The position numbers and the translations under genes were made by a program. Below, piece after piece: positions 49,929-60,186 of a DNA stretch of 64,000 bases. The DNA is from Arthrobacter burdickii (GTDB lineage: Bacteria; Actinomycetota; Actinomycetes; Actinomycetales; Micrococcaceae). Positions within the stretch are counted from its first letter, which is position 1; every line of letters starts with the position of its first letter. The notes beneath the pieces were generated by a model. It was not told where the DNA came from. It saw only the letters and a list, made by a program, of their open reading frames with translations, and ran no database searches. The stretch is taken from the NCBI RefSeq assembly GCF_030433645.1, contig NZ_JAROCG010000001.1, forward strand, positions 2,914,001-2,978,000, read 5' to 3'.

Positions 49929-49959
49929 CCCGAGCCTCCGCCGGGTACGGAGGCTCGGG
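49929..49959 (-). terminator. hairpin downstream of dxs
   Basis: CCCGAGCCTCCG and CGGAGGCTCGGG pair perfectly around a seven-base loop, about 55 bases past the dxs stop. No T-run, so this is a stable stem without a classic terminator tail. Confidence 0.55.
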
Positions 49960-50006
49960 ACCAGGGCCCGGGACGGCAGCTCGGGACCACGGCCCGGGAC
50001 GGCAGC
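49955..50006. repeat. two 26-bp direct repeats next to the dxs stop
   Basis: Each unit begins TCGGGACCA and ends GGGACGGCAGC; the copies (49955-49980, 49981-50006) differ at one base. A third partial copy runs into the dxs stop codon. Confidence 0.85.
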
Positions 50007-50012
50007 TCGGGA

Positions 50013-51986
50013 CTAGAGCTTGGGGAGCTGACCGGTCGCGGGCGCCTGGTCGCCGGCGAGGGGCCGTGCGACGGGCACCTTCGTTCCGAGGACCTGTGCA
50101 ACGACGTCGTGCGTGATCTTCTGGGCGGTCAGGCCGACCCGCTCGAGGACCTGGCTCCGTGAGCCGTGGTCGAGGAACTCGACGGGGAGACCCACCTCGT
50201 TGAGGGCGGTGTCCACACCCGCCGAACGCATCTCCTGCCGGATCCTCGACCCGACGCCACCGGCGCGCACCCCGTCCTCGATGACGATCACGATGCGGTG
50301 CTCGGAGGCGAGGTCGATCACCGAGCGGCGGACCGGCAGGAGCCAGCGGGGATCGATGACCGTGGAGCTGATGCCCTGCGCGCCGAGCCGGTTGGACACG
50401 TCGAGTGCCAGCTCGCTCATGGCGCCTACGCTGATGATCAGGACGTCGTTGGAGCGTGAGCCGGCGGGCCTGCGGGAGAGGACGTCGACCCCGTCCTGCA
50501 GGCGTTCGACGGCCTCGACCTCCGCCCCGACGGAGCCCTTGGAGTAGCGCACGACGCTCGGCGCGTCCGAGATGGCGACGGCTTCCCGCAGTTCCTCCCG
50601 CAGCCGGGTGGCGTCGCGCGGCGCAGCGAGATGGAGCCCCGGAACGGCCTGCAGCATCGCGAGGTCCCACATACCGTGGTGGCTCGCGCCGTCGGGCCCG
50701 GTGACCCCTGACCGGTCGAGGACGATCGTCACGCCGGCCTTGTGCAGGGCGACGTCCATCAGGAGCTGATCGAACGCGCGGTTCAGGAAGGTCGCGTAGA
50801 GGGCGACGACGGGGTGCAGCCCGCCGTACGCCATGCCGGCGGCGCTCGTGAGGGCGTGCTGCTCGGCGATGCCGACGTCGAACACGCGCTCCGGATGCCG
50901 TGCGGCGAAGCGGTGCAGCCCGACGGGGATCAGCATGGCCCCGGTGATGCCGACGATGTCCGGCCGCTCGTCCGCGATGTCCGCGATCTCGTTGGCGAAC
51001 ACGGACGTCCAGGACTGCTGGCCCGCGGCGTCCACCGGCTCGCCCGTCTCCGGGTCGATGATGCCGACGGCGTGGAACTGGTCGGCCTCGTGCGCACGGG
51101 CGGGCGCGTAGCCGTGGCCCTTCTCCGTGATCGCGTGCACGATCACGGGGCCCTCGTAGTTCTTGGCGAGGTGGAGCGCCTGTTCGACGGCGGACTGGTC
51201 GTGGCCGTCCACGGGGCCGACGTACTTCATGCCGAGGTCCTCGAAGAGACCCTGGGGTGCCCACCAGTCCTTGATGCCCTTCTTCATGGCATGGAGGCTC
51301 TTGTAGCTGAACTCGCCCACGGGGCCACCGGTCTGCATGCGCTGCTTGAACCAGTCGAGGGTGCGCTCGTAGACGCGATGGGTGCGCACGGAGTCGAGGG
51401 TGGGACGCAGCGAGGCGAGGTAGTCGGCGACGCCGCCGATGGTGGGCGCGTACGAGCGGCCGTTGTCGTTGACCACGATCACGACCCTGCGCCGCTTGTC
51501 CGCGGCGATGTTGTTCAGCGCCTCCCAGGCCATGCCCCCGGTGAGCGCACCGTCGCCCACCAGGACGACGGTGTAGCGGTCACCTTCGCCGCCCAGCACG
51601 CGCGCCCGGGAGATGCCGTCCGCCCAGGAGAGCGAGGACGAGGCGTGGGAACTCTCGACGACGTCGTGCACGGACTCCGCCCGCGACGGGTAGCCGGACA
51701 GCCCGCCCTGCTGGCGCAGCGTGCTGAAGTCCTGCCGTCCGGTGACGAGCTTGTGGACGTAGGACTGGTGGCCGGTGTCGAAGATGATGCTGTCGCGCGG
51801 GGAGTCGAAGACGCGATGGATGCCGAGGGTCAGCTCGACCACCCCGAGATTGGGACCCAGGTGCCCGCCCGTGCGTGAGACGTTACTGACCAGGAAGGCG
51901 CGGATCTCCTTCGCGAGTGATGTCAGCTGCGCATGGCTGAGCTTGCTCAGGTCCTGTGGGCCGTGGATCGTCTCCAAGAGTCCCAT
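50013..51986 (-). CDS. dxs: 1-deoxy-D-xylulose-5-phosphate synthase
   Basis: First step of the MEP isoprenoid pathway: joins pyruvate and glyceraldehyde phosphate, using thiamine diphosphate. The 657-residue protein has [12 protein letters not shown], the thiamine-binding [15 protein letters not shown]...NDN segment, the Glu of DVGIAEQHA, and a transketolase C-terminal domain. The ATG at 51986 follows GAGGAGG. The C-terminus has a short extension beyond the usual end. Confidence 0.97.
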   Translation of the reverse strand: MGLLETIHGPQDLSKLSHAQLTSLAKEIRAFLVSNVSRTGGHLGPNLGVVELTLGIHRVFDSPRDSIIFDTGHQSYVHKLVTGRQDFSTLRQQGGLSGYPSRAESVHDVVESSHASSSLSWADGISRARVLGGEGDRYTVVLVGDGALTGGMAWEALNNIAADKRRRVVIVVNDNGRSYAPTIGGVADYLASLRPTLDSVRTHRVYERTLDWFKQRMQTGGPVGEFSYKSLHAMKKGIKDWWAPQGLFEDLGMKYVGPVDGHDQSAVEQALHLAKNYEGPVIVHAITEKGHGYAPARAHEADQFHAVGIIDPETGEPVDAAGQQSWTSVFANEIADIADERPDIVGITGAMLIPVGLHRFAARHPERVFDVGIAEQHALTSAAGMAYGGLHPVVALYATFLNRAFDQLLMDVALHKAGVTIVLDRSGVTGPDGASHHGMWDLAMLQAVPGLHLAAPRDATRLREELREAVAISDAPSVVRYSKGSVGAEVEAVERLQDGVDVLSRRPAGSRSNDVLIISVGAMSELALDVSNRLGAQGISSTVIDPRWLLPVRRSVIDLASEHRIVIVIEDGVRAGGVGSRIRQEMRSAGVDTALNEVGLPVEFLDHGSRSQVLERVGLTAQKITHDVVAQVLGTKVPVARPLAGDQAPATGQLPKL

Positions 51987-52110
51987 CGGCGCCTCCTCGG
52001 TTCGTTCGGTGTGGCGGGTCGTCGCCCTCGATCCCGTTAACTCTAACGTCGGGGATTCGGAGCGGTGCCATCGACAGCTTGCTCCCGCGGAGTCCGAACC
52101 CGTTGCGCGC

Positions 52111-53478
52111 TCAGGCCGGAGGCGGCAGGAGCCGCGCGAAGGACTCCATATGGTGCGTGTGCGGGTACAGGTCGAAGACGCGCAGCGCGTCGAGCGACCA
52201 CCCGGCGCCGAGGAAGTAGCCGAGGTCGCGGGCGAACGACGCCGGATCGCAGGACACGTAGCCGACGGCGCGGGGACGGGCCTGCACGATCTGCCGGACG
52301 ACCTTCCTGCCTGCGCCCGCCCGCGGCGGATCGAGCAGGACGACGTCGAGCGGTTCGGTCCATCGGCCGAGCACGGCGTCCACCCGGCCCTGCACGATGG
52401 ACACGTGGTCCTGCCCGTGGAGGTTGCGCCGGGCGTCCCGGCTGGTCCCGGGTGAACCCTCCACCGACAGCACCGCGCCGTCCGGTCCGACGGCGCGTGC
52501 GAGCGGCACGGTGAACAGGCCCACTCCGGCATAGAGGTCCGCGATGCGCTCCCCCGCCGCGGGCTGCACCCCGTCGAGCACGGCCGTGACCAGGGCCTCC
52601 GGCGCGCCCCGGTGGATCTGCCAGAAGCCTGCTCCGGTCACGCGGTAGTCGATGCCGAGAACGCTCTCCTGGAGCCATGTCCGGCCCTTCAGCCGCTGGA
52701 CCTGGCCGGACTCCGCATCGAGCACGCCCACCGAGGCGCTGTCGATGGAGGACGCGACGGATGCGACGCGGCGCGGCGTCGTGCCCGCGGCCGGGACGAG
52801 CAGCACGAGGGGCTCTCCTCCGCCCGAGGGCACGGCGACGTCGACCCGTTCGATGCCGGTGAGTTCCAGCGTCCACAGTCGGAGGTCGTTGATCGCCGCG
52901 ACGGCCAGCGGCATGTCCCGGACCGGGACGACCTCGTGCGAGCGGTGCAGGTGCATCGCGAGGCGCCCGGCGGCGTCGACGGCGAAGGCCGCCCGGGTGC
53001 GCCAGGCCAGCCCGTCCGCCGCCTCACCGGGCGCGGCTTCGACGGTCACCGCCCGGTCGGTCTTCGCCAGGCGGGACAGCTGCTCCTCGAAGATCTGCGC
53101 CTTGAGCCTGCGCTGCTCGGCAAGGTCGATGTGCCCGAACTCGGCTCCACCGACTGTCGCGCGGCCCCTGGCCGCGGCCTTGAGGGCGTCGGCGACGGGC
53201 CACGGGTGGGTTACGCGGTGCGGCGAGGCCTGCAGCACCTCGACGGCGTCGGCCCGCCAGAAGCTCGCGTCGTCGTCCGTCTCGGTGAAGCGCACCCGGA
53301 CCACCTCGCCCGGCAGTGCGTGCCGGACGAAGACCACGCGCCCCTCGTGCCGGGCGACGAAGTGGCCGCCGTGCGCCGGCCGTCCGATGGTCAGCTCGGC
53401 CGTGCTGCCGGGGCCGGGTGCTGCAGGCCCGTCCGCCCCTGTGGTCGAGGGGGCGGCGGCTGGTACGGCGTCGGTCAT
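52111..53478 (-). CDS. TRAM-domain RNA (uracil-5) methyltransferase
   Basis: SAM-dependent methyltransferase of the TrmA/RlmCD type acting on a uracil in rRNA or tRNA. It has an N-terminal TRAM domain ([20 protein letters not shown]), the SAM site [27 protein letters not shown] and the nucleophilic Cys in [14 protein letters not shown]. 455 residues. The exact target base is not evident. It ends 121 bases upstream of dxs. Confidence 0.9.
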   Translation of the reverse strand: MTDAVPAAAPSTTGADGPAAPGPGSTAELTIGRPAHGGHFVARHEGRVVFVRHALPGEVVRVRFTETDDDASFWRADAVEVLQASPHRVTHPWPVADALKAAARGRATVGGAEFGHIDLAEQRRLKAQIFEEQLSRLAKTDRAVTVEAAPGEAADGLAWRTRAAFAVDAAGRLAMHLHRSHEVVPVRDMPLAVAAINDLRLWTLELTGIERVDVAVPSGGGEPLVLLVPAAGTTPRRVASVASSIDSASVGVLDAESGQVQRLKGRTWLQESVLGIDYRVTGAGFWQIHRGAPEALVTAVLDGVQPAAGERIADLYAGVGLFTVPLARAVGPDGAVLSVEGSPGTSRDARRNLHGQDHVSIVQGRVDAVLGRWTEPLDVVLLDPPRAGAGRKVVRQIVQARPRAVGYVSCDPASFARDLGYFLGAGWSLDALRVFDLYPHTHHMESFARLLPPPA

Positions 53479-53488
53479 GGGTGTCTTC

Positions 53489-55465
53489 CTACTTCAGGTC
53501 CTGGTAGATCTGGGCCGCGTCGGAGGACGCGAGCTGCCACGGCACGCTGGCGACCATCACCCCGGGCACGAAGTGCAGGCGTGTCTTGATGCGGAGGGCG
53601 GTCTGGTTGTGGACCAGTTGCTCCCACCATTTTCCCACCACGTACTCGGGGATGTAGACCACGATGAGGTCCCGGGGAGCGTCCCTGCGGATCGTCCGGA
53701 TGTATTCGAGGATCGGGGTGATCGTGTCGCGGTAGGGAGAGGCGAGGACGGTGATCGGCACCGGGATCTCGTGCTTCTCCCAGTCCGCGAGCGTCTGGCG
53801 GGTCTGCTCCGGGTCGACGTCGACCGTGATGGCATCCAGGCGCGACGGGCGCGAGGCGCGCGCGAAGGCCAGTGCCCTCAGGACCGGCTTCCGGACATGT
53901 GAGACGAGGATCACGGCGTGCACGCGTGAGGGGAGGGCACGCAGCCGGACGGCGTCGTCGATCGCGAGTTCCTCGGCCACCGTGTCGTAGTGCTTCTTGA
54001 TGCTGCGCATGACGGCGAACAGGATCGCCATCGCGAGGACCGCGATCCAGGCGCCGTGCCCGAACTTCGTGACAAGGATGACGACGAGGACCGCGGCGGT
54101 GAGGCCGAAGCCGAGCGAGTTGATGGCCCGGGACTTGTGGATCCTCCAGCGGTCCTGCTTGCCGACCGTGCTGTGGAGGATCCGGTTCCAGTGCCGGATC
54201 AGCCCGAGCTGGCCGCCGGTGAAGGACACGAAGACCCCCACGATGTACAGCTGCACGAGCGCGGTGACGTCCGCGCGGAACACTAGGATGAGCACGACGG
54301 CTCCGAGGCCGAGGGCGAGGATCCCGTTGCTGAAGGTCAGCCGGTCTCCGCGGGTGCGGAGCTGGCGCGGCAGGTAGCCGTCGGTGGCGAGGATGGATGC
54401 GAGCACGGGGAACGCGTTGAAGGCGGCGTGACCGGCGAGCATCAGCATGAGCGCCGTCGCCGCGACCACGAGGTAGAACGCGGGAGAGCCGACGTCGAAG
54501 ACGGTCCTCGCCAGCTGGCTGACCACGGGCGCCTGGATGTAGTCGTCGGGGACGGGGCGACCATCGAGCAGCAGCTGCGCGGCGGGGTCCTGCACCACGT
54601 GCACACGGGTCGCGTTCGCGAGGTAGAGAACGCCAGCGAGCATGGCCGAGGAGACGACGCCGAGGATCAGGAGCGTCGTCGCGGCGTTCCGGCCCTGCGG
54701 TGCCTCGAAGCGCGGCACATTGGACGCCGGCCCCTCCAGGCCGGTCAGCGCCGCGGCGCCCGCCGAGAACGCCCGGAGGATGAGGAGTGCGCCGGCCAAC
54801 CCGACCAGCCCGGCATCGAGGGCCGCGTCCGGGACGATCTCGAACTGCGCACTCGGCGCCTGCGCGAGCGTCCCCGTGAGGGCCTGGACGGTCCCGGTGG
54901 CACACAGGACGAGGATCCCGGCGAGGAAGGCGTAGGTGACGACGGCGCGGGCCCGGACGCCACGCGTGATGCCGCGCAGGTTCAGCAGCACGAGCACTAC
55001 GACACCCACGACGGCGAGGGCGATGCGCACGTCCTCCAGCGCCGGCGCGAGCGAGACGAGATACTGCGCAGCGGCGGAGACCGAGACGGCCACGGTGAGA
55101 AGGTAGTCGATCATGAGCGCCGAGGCCACGGTGGTGCCTGCGATCGGGCCGATGTTCCGCTTGGCGATCTCGTAGTCGCCGCCGCCGGACGGGTACGCGT
55201 GCACGGCCTGCCGGTAGGACGCGACGACGACGAGGAGCACGGCGATGACGGCGAGTCCGACCCAGGGCGAGATCGCGACGGACGCCACTCCCGCCAGGGC
55301 GAGGGTCAGCAGGATCTCGTCCGGGGCGTACGCCACCGAGGAGAGCGCGCTCGCGGAGAGGACGGGCAGGGCGAGGCGCTTCTGCAGGCTCCTGTTCCTC
55401 AGCCTGTCGCTGGCGAAGGGCTTGCCCACCAGCACCCGCTTGACGGCCTCGAGAAAAGTCAGCAC
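53489..55465 (-). CDS. APC-family transporter, KimA-like potassium importer
   Basis: A 658-residue protein with about twelve membrane spans and a large cytoplasmic C-terminal domain resembling a universal-stress-protein fold (VHAVILVSHVRKPVLRALAF, ITVLASPYRDTITPILEYI). This layout matches KimA, the high-affinity potassium transporter controlled by cyclic-di-AMP in Bacillus. The GTG start at 55465 (VLTFLEAVKRVLVGKPF) fits family N-termini; the frame stays open further up. It is divergent from the ceoB-ceoC potassium regulators, which supports the substrate, but transport was inferred only. Confidence 0.82.
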   Translation of the reverse strand: MLTFLEAVKRVLVGKPFASDRLRNRSLQKRLALPVLSASALSSVAYAPDEILLTLALAGVASVAISPWVGLAVIAVLLVVVASYRQAVHAYPSGGGDYEIAKRNIGPIAGTTVASALMIDYLLTVAVSVSAAAQYLVSLAPALEDVRIALAVVGVVVLVLLNLRGITRGVRARAVVTYAFLAGILVLCATGTVQALTGTLAQAPSAQFEIVPDAALDAGLVGLAGALLILRAFSAGAAALTGLEGPASNVPRFEAPQGRNAATTLLILGVVSSAMLAGVLYLANATRVHVVQDPAAQLLLDGRPVPDDYIQAPVVSQLARTVFDVGSPAFYLVVAATALMLMLAGHAAFNAFPVLASILATDGYLPRQLRTRGDRLTFSNGILALGLGAVVLILVFRADVTALVQLYIVGVFVSFTGGQLGLIRHWNRILHSTVGKQDRWRIHKSRAINSLGFGLTAAVLVVILVTKFGHGAWIAVLAMAILFAVMRSIKKHYDTVAEELAIDDAVRLRALPSRVHAVILVSHVRKPVLRALAFARASRPSRLDAITVDVDPEQTRQTLADWEKHEIPVPITVLASPYRDTITPILEYIRTIRRDAPRDLIVVYIPEYVVGKWWEQLVHNQTALRIKTRLHFVPGVMVASVPWQLASSDAAQIYQDLK

Positions 55466-55558
55466 AGCCCTCAGACTAGCGCGTCCACGCCTCCCGCCAG
55501 CCACTAGGCTTGATGCTGGTACGGCTCGGGACAGCAGGATCTACAGCAGGAATCAGGG

Positions 55559-56242
55559 GTGCCCTCGGTGGCTCATTTTGTGATCATGGGATGCGGCAGG
55601 GTGGGGGTCAGCCTTGCGCACACGCTCGACGATTCCGGCCACTCGGTGGCGATCATCGACCAGGACGACCGCGCCTTCCGCCGCCTGCGCTCCTCCTTCG
55701 GCGGACGCAAGGTCACCGGTGTGGGCTTCGACCGCGAGACGCTCAAATACGCGGAGATCGGGAACGCCTACGCCTTCGCCGCCGTCTCGAGCGGGGACAA
55801 CTCCAACATCCTCGCGACCCGCGTCGCTCGTGAGACCTTCCACGTGCCCCACGTCGTCGCCCGCATCTACGACCCGGGACGCGCCGAGATCTACCAGCGA
55901 CTCGGCATCCCCACCGTCGCAGCCGTGCGCTGGAGCGCCGACCAGGTGCTGCGCAGGATCCTGCCCGAGCAGGCCATCAACGGCGACTTCCGCGAGACCT
56001 CCGGGCGGCTCATCCTCGGCGAACTGGCCTTGAGCGACGCCTGGCTCGGCAGGTCCCTTCGAAGCATCGAGGCCGCGAGCGGCGTCCGGATCGCGTACCT
56101 CACCCGCTTCGGCGAAGGCATCCTGCCGACGGCGGAGACGAGCTACCAGCAGGGGGATATCCTGCACGCCATGATGAAGACGACGGCGACCGACGAGATC
56201 GGGCGCATCCTCGCCGCCGCACCGAAAGAGGAAGTCCAATGA
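55559..56242 (+). CDS. ceoB: TrkA-type potassium uptake regulator
   Basis: NAD-binding RCK protein of 227 residues. N-terminal Rossmann fold HFVIMGCGRVGVSLAHTLDD with G-x-G-x-x-G, then a TrkA-C domain (LILGELALSDAWLGRSLRSIE). Such proteins gate or regulate potassium channels and transporters. It overlaps ceoC by four bases and is divergent from the KimA-like gene. The GTG at 55568 is an alternative start. Confidence 0.9.
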   Translation: MPSVAHFVIMGCGRVGVSLAHTLDDSGHSVAIIDQDDRAFRRLRSSFGGRKVTGVGFDRETLKYAEIGNAYAFAAVSSGDNSNILATRVARETFHVPHVVARIYDPGRAEIYQRLGIPTVAAVRWSADQVLRRILPEQAINGDFRETSGRLILGELALSDAWLGRSLRSIEAASGVRIAYLTRFGEGILPTAETSYQQGDILHAMMKTTATDEIGRILAAAPKEEVQ

Positions 56243-56916
56243 GGGTTGTCATCGCAGGTGCCGGGAGCGTGGGCTCCTCGATCGCGCGGGAACTGCTCGG
56301 CAACAAGCACGAGATCCTGCTCATCGACGAGAAGCCCGAGGTCATCGGGCGCAGCGGGCTCAAGGGAGCCAAATGGCTGATCGGCGATGCGTGCGAGCTG
56401 ACGACGCTCAAGGACGCGCGCCTGGACGAGGCCGACGTCGTGGTGTCGGCGACGGGCGACGACAAGGTCAACCTCGTGGTCTCGCTGCTCGCCAAGAGCG
56501 AGTTCGGCGTGGGCCGCACCGTCGGTCGCGTGAACAATCCGAAGAACGACTGGATGTTCGACGACTCCTGGGGCGTGGACGTCGCCGTCAATACGCCGCG
56601 GCTCATGACGGCCCTCGTGGAGGAGGCCGTGGAGATCGGCGACCTGGTGCGCCTGCTGACGCTGCAGACGGGAGTCTCCTCGATCGTCGAGTTCACCGTG
56701 CCCCAGGACTCACCGCTCGTCGGCGGGACAATCGGGGCGATCCGTCTGCCCGAGGACTGCGCGGTGGTGGCCGTGCTCCGGGACGACTCCCCCATCACGC
56801 CGAGTCCCGACGACGTCGTCGAAGGCGGCGACGAGATGTTCTTCCTCGCGGCGATCGCGGCCGAGGACGAGCTGCGGGTCGCGCTGTCGGCCCGCAACGA
56901 CGGCACCGACGGCTAG
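56239..56916 (+). CDS. ceoC: TrkA-type potassium uptake regulator
   Basis: Second RCK protein, 225 residues, with VVIAGAGSVGSSIARELLGN, an acidic residue ending the second beta strand (LLIDEKPE), and a TrkA-C domain (VEFTVPQDSPLVGGTIGAIR). It overlaps ceoB (ATGA) and ends four bases into the convergent DUF3159 gene. The ceoB-ceoC pair likely forms a hetero-oligomer. Confidence 0.9.
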   Translation: MRVVIAGAGSVGSSIARELLGNKHEILLIDEKPEVIGRSGLKGAKWLIGDACELTTLKDARLDEADVVVSATGDDKVNLVVSLLAKSEFGVGRTVGRVNNPKNDWMFDDSWGVDVAVNTPRLMTALVEEAVEIGDLVRLLTLQTGVSSIVEFTVPQDSPLVGGTIGAIRLPEDCAVVAVLRDDSPITPSPDDVVEGGDEMFFLAAIAAEDELRVALSARNDGTDG

Positions 56917-57641
56917 CCGCGCGGGCGCGAGACGATCCACGCGAGCCACATGCCGAGCGCGTAGAGCGGCAGCCCCATGGCCACGCGCGTCGAGCCGAGG
57001 GCCGCGACGTTCTCCATGAGGTAGAGGGGTACCTGCACCACGAGTCGCAGGGCCAGCACCGAGACGATGATCCAGGTGGCGATCGAGTACGCGCGGACGC
57101 GGGCGGCGTCCCGGCGCCATTCGATGCCCTCGTTCCGGAGGAAGCCGAAGAGCAGCCCGGCGAAGGGCCAGCGGAAGACCACTGATGCGGTCATCGCGAT
57201 GATGTAGCCGCCGTTGATGAAGAAGCCGGGGAGGAAGAAGTCCTCCGCGTTTCCCGTCCGCAGCGCGACGAAGGCGCAGAAGGCGACGCCCACGAGCCCG
57301 GCGAGGGCCTGGGTGACCGGCGTCCGGGAGACGAGCCGGATGACGGTGAAGACTGCGGACACCGCCAGCGCCGCCACGAGCGACACCTGAAGGTCCGTGG
57401 TGATGGTGAAGAGGATCGTGAAGACGAGCCCGGGCGCGATGCTCTCCGCCAGCCCCTGGACGCCGCCGATCGAGGACAGGACGTCGATCTGGCCGGCGTC
57501 GTTGCGCCGCACACCGGACTTCGCAGCGTACTGCGTCGCCAGGTCCGCCGCCGTCGGGGCCGCCTTGCCGGCGGCCGGGCGGCCGACGCCGTCGTCCTCG
57601 GGCTCGGGGCGGGCACCGGGGTCGTTCGCCGGGTGGCTCAT
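56913..57641 (-). CDS. DUF3159 integral membrane protein
   Basis: A 242-residue membrane protein with about six spans after a disordered 50-residue head. It has DVLSSIGGVQGLAESIAPGLVFTIL and FFINGGYIIAMTASVVFRWPFAGLLFG, typical of the actinobacterial DUF3159 family, resembling intracellular septation-type proteins. The position next to ceoC and the OB-fold gene is conserved. Function unknown. Start at ATG 57641; an upstream frame extension looks non-coding. Confidence 0.85.
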   Translation of the reverse strand: MSHPANDPGARPEPEDDGVGRPAAGKAAPTAADLATQYAAKSGVRRNDAGQIDVLSSIGGVQGLAESIAPGLVFTILFTITTDLQVSLVAALAVSAVFTVIRLVSRTPVTQALAGLVGVAFCAFVALRTGNAEDFFLPGFFINGGYIIAMTASVVFRWPFAGLLFGFLRNEGIEWRRDAARVRAYSIATWIIVSVLALRLVVQVPLYLMENVAALGSTRVAMGLPLYALGMWLAWIVSRPRG

Positions 57642-57654
57642 GTGGGGTTCCTCA

Positions 57655-58044
57655 TTAGTACTCCTCGGGACGGCCGATGATCTCGTAGCGGGGGTTGTAG
57701 ACGGTGGGTGTGCCATCGACCCGGCTCAGCATGCCCTCGAACCGTAGGGAAACGCCGGCTTCGATGCCGGGGACGCGGCGCTGACCCATCCAGACGATGC
57801 GTACGCTCTCCTTCGCACCGTTCCAGTCGATCCTCGCGAGGACCGTGAAGGACGGCGAGGACGTCACGGGCGCGATGGTGATCCTGTCGATGACGCCGCG
57901 TGCCTTGATCCTGCCGCGCTCGGGCAGTGCGGCAGGACTGCCGGCGGGCAGGCCGGCCGGCAGTCCTGCGGCTGCCGCGGGTACGGACCGGCCTGCCGGC
58001 CCCGAGGGGTCGGCAGAACCTGGTGCGTGCTGCCGGGCGGGCAT
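57655..58044 (-). CDS. OB-fold nucleic-acid-binding-like protein
   Basis: A 129-residue protein. After a Pro/Ala-rich 40-residue head comes a compact OB-fold-like domain (RGVIDRITIAPVTSSPSFTV, RIVWMGQRRVPGIEAGVSLR, YNPRYEIIG). It matches the small OB-fold gene that stays with DUF3159 and DUF3710 in actinobacteria. Role unknown. Confidence 0.8.
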   Translation of the reverse strand: MPARQHAPGSADPSGPAGRSVPAAAAGLPAGLPAGSPAALPERGRIKARGVIDRITIAPVTSSPSFTVLARIDWNGAKESVRIVWMGQRRVPGIEAGVSLRFEGMLSRVDGTPTVYNPRYEIIGRPEEY

Positions 58045-58050
58045 GGCGGA

Positions 58051-58899
58051 CTAGCGGGTCTCGGTGATCTCGGGACCGCGCTCCAGCGGGTTCAGGTCCG
58101 GACGGACGGGAGCGGGAGCGGAGGGCGTGCCTGCGGTCGCATCCTTCGGCAACCGGAGCGGCAGCAGTTCGCGCGGCGGGAGGGGGTGGTCTCCGCGGAC
58201 GACGACGACGCTGCGGAAGAGCTTCTCGACGGCCGCCGCAGCGCCCTGCTCCAGGGCGGCCGGGCCGCCGAAGACGCCGCGGAGGAACCACCGCGGTCCG
58301 TTGACCCCCACGAAGCGGGCCACCCGGAACCCGGCCTGGCCGTCGGGCGTCTGTGCGGGCAGCTTGGCGAGGAGTTCGGTGCCGAGGCGACCCGGGCGTT
58401 CCTCGACCGTTCCGCCCTGCGACCCCACGGAGGCGCCGATCTGCTCCCTGATCTCGTCCCAGAGTCCTTCGGTCTTCGGCGCAGCGAAAGCCTGGAGCTG
58501 CAGCGTGGAACCGCCGAGATCCAGGGTCACGGCGATGACGCGCTTGGTGCGTTCCTCGACCTCGAGGCGCAGCTGCAGTCCTTCGGCGGCGTGGATGCGG
58601 AGGGCTCCGAGGTCGATGTAGCCGGTGTCGGTGTCCTTCTCCGACACGTCGAACGGTCCCAGCCCGGCCCGGTCGTAGTCGGTGCTGGACACGTGGCCGG
58701 ACGGTACGGCCGGGGCCTCTCCGGCGCTGTCCGTTGCAGGGCCGCCGGCCACCGCTTCGGCGGGAGCCGGCGTCTCCGGGGATTCAGTCTCCGGGGATTC
58801 GACGGCTCCGTCGACCGGTCCTGCCGCTTCCTCCGGTTCCTGCTGCACCGACGCGTCGGCGTCGTCCTGCTTCTTCTTCCTGAGGCGCCCAAAAGCCAT
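58051..58899 (-). CDS. DUF3710 protein
   Basis: A 282-residue actinobacterial protein with an acidic, low-complexity N-terminus (MAFGRLRKKKQDDADAS, then Pro/Glu-rich) and a conserved C-terminal domain (GPFDVSEKDTDTGYIDLGAL, GVNGPRWFLRGVFGGPA). No function is established that I know of. Conserved between dut and the OB-fold gene. The ATG at 58899 follows AAGGAAAGGG. Confidence 0.85.
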   Translation of the reverse strand: MAFGRLRKKKQDDADASVQQEPEEAAGPVDGAVESPETESPETPAPAEAVAGGPATDSAGEAPAVPSGHVSSTDYDRAGLGPFDVSEKDTDTGYIDLGALRIHAAEGLQLRLEVEERTKRVIAVTLDLGGSTLQLQAFAAPKTEGLWDEIREQIGASVGSQGGTVEERPGRLGTELLAKLPAQTPDGQAGFRVARFVGVNGPRWFLRGVFGGPAALEQGAAAAVEKLFRSVVVVRGDHPLPPRELLPLRLPKDATAGTPSAPAPVRPDLNPLERGPEITETR

Positions 58900-58994
58900 G
58901 GCGGGTCCCTTTCCTTCTGGCGTGTCCGAGGTGTCTGACGTTTCTGCGATCCCTGAGGGGGAAAGTCGTGTGGCGCCGTGCAGCGCCGGGCGGG

Positions 58995-59489
58995 TCAGCC
59001 GCCGGCTGCGGTGGCCGCGGGCGTGGCATCGAGTGGGCCGAACCCGCCGGTCGAGCCGAAACCGCCCGTACCCCTGACGCTCTCCGGCAGGTGGTCCACC
59101 ACGGCGAATGCGGCGCGCTCCACGCGCTGGATGACCAGCTGCGCGATCCGGTCGCCCCGCGCGAACGTGGCGGCCTCGTGCCGGTCCGTGTTGAGGAGGC
59201 ATACCTTGATCTCGCCCCGGTAGCCGGCGTCGACGGTGCCCGGCGCGTTGACGATCGTCACGCCGTGGCGCGCGGCGAGCCCCGACCGCGGATGGACGAG
59301 GCCCACATAGCCGTGCGGCAGGGCCATCGCCACTCCCGTGGGGACGAGTGCCCGCTCGCCGGGCCCGAGGACGAGGTCGACGGCGGTCCGCAGGTCCGCA
59401 CCGGCGTCACCCTCGGTGGCGTAGGCGGGCGGCTCGAGACCGTCGTCGAGCATCAAGATCTGGACCGGGAGGTCCTGCTGTGTACCCAT
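58995..59489 (-). CDS. dut: dUTP diphosphatase (dUTPase)
   Basis: Hydrolyses dUTP to dUMP, keeping uracil out of DNA. Trimeric dUTPase motifs are present: DAGADLRTA (1), [10 protein letters not shown] (2), [11 protein letters not shown] (3), GDRIAQLVI (4) and the C-terminal [13 protein letters not shown] (5). 164 residues with a short Ala-rich tail. ATG at 59489; another at 59498. Confidence 0.97.
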   Translation of the reverse strand: MGTQQDLPVQILMLDDGLEPPAYATEGDAGADLRTAVDLVLGPGERALVPTGVAMALPHGYVGLVHPRSGLAARHGVTIVNAPGTVDAGYRGEIKVCLLNTDRHEAATFARGDRIAQLVIQRVERAAFAVVDHLPESVRGTGGFGSTGGFGPLDATPAATAAGG

Positions 59490-59651
59490 TGACCGCATCT
59501 CCCACGCAAGCTATCCGGTTACCAGCCCCCCACTTTAGCGCCTTTGCCCGTGCCCTACCTGACAGTCCCACCCGGCCTCGACCGGCCTCGACCGGCCCGT
59601 TCCGGCCTCCTCCGGGATGAGACGGTCCGCAAATGGTGGAATGCTGGTTCC

Positions 59652-60128
59652 ATGTCCAGCGCTCCAGGGGAAGCCCCCCAGAACACACCCGACCAGGCCG
59701 TCCTATACGAGGAGCGCCTCTGGCCGTCGTTCTGGGTCTGGCTCATTGCGGCGGGATTCTCCTCCGCGGTGATCGTGATGTTCGCGCCGATCTCGATGGC
59801 CGTCGGGTACGGGGCAGCCGCCGTCGTCGCGGTGATCGTCTTCACGCTGCTGGTCCTGTCCACGCCACGCATCGCGGTGACCGCGACAACCCTGACCGTG
59901 GGCCGCGCGACGATCGAACGCGCGTACCTGGGGTCCGTCGAATGGTTCACCGGGGAGGATGCCACCCAGCAGCGCGGCCCCGGACTGAACGGCCTCGCCT
60001 ACCTCTGCATCCGCGGCTGGATCTCGCCCGTGGTCCGCGTCGAGGTCACGGACCCCGAAGACCGCACGCCCTACTGGCTGGTCTCGTCACGGCACCCTGA
60101 GCGGCTCGCCGCAGCACTCGCGGCCTGA
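59652..60128 (+). CDS. DUF3093 membrane protein
   Basis: A 158-residue protein with two spans (FWVWLIAAGFSSAVIVMFA and GAAAVVAVIVFTLLVL) and a C-terminal domain ending PYWLVSSRHPERLAAAL. These features mark the actinobacterial DUF3093 family, which lies divergently from dut. Function unknown. Confidence 0.88.
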   Translation: MSSAPGEAPQNTPDQAVLYEERLWPSFWVWLIAAGFSSAVIVMFAPISMAVGYGAAAVVAVIVFTLLVLSTPRIAVTATTLTVGRATIERAYLGSVEWFTGEDATQQRGPGLNGLAYLCIRGWISPVVRVEVTDPEDRTPYWLVSSRHPERLAAALAA

Positions 60129-60186
60129 CGCCGCGCGGACGGCCGCCCCGGCGCCCCGGATCGGACGGCACCCGGCGTTTCGGCCC

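Larger units (their letters stand above)
49538..50012. other. 475-base intergenic region between dxs and rne
   Basis: No convincing gene. It should contain the rne promoter and the dxs 3' end. It holds a 12-bp stem hairpin (49929-49959) and two 26-base direct repeats at 49955-50006 that differ at one base and abut the dxs stop. Apparent open frames are Arg/Pro-rich shadows. Confidence 0.6.
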
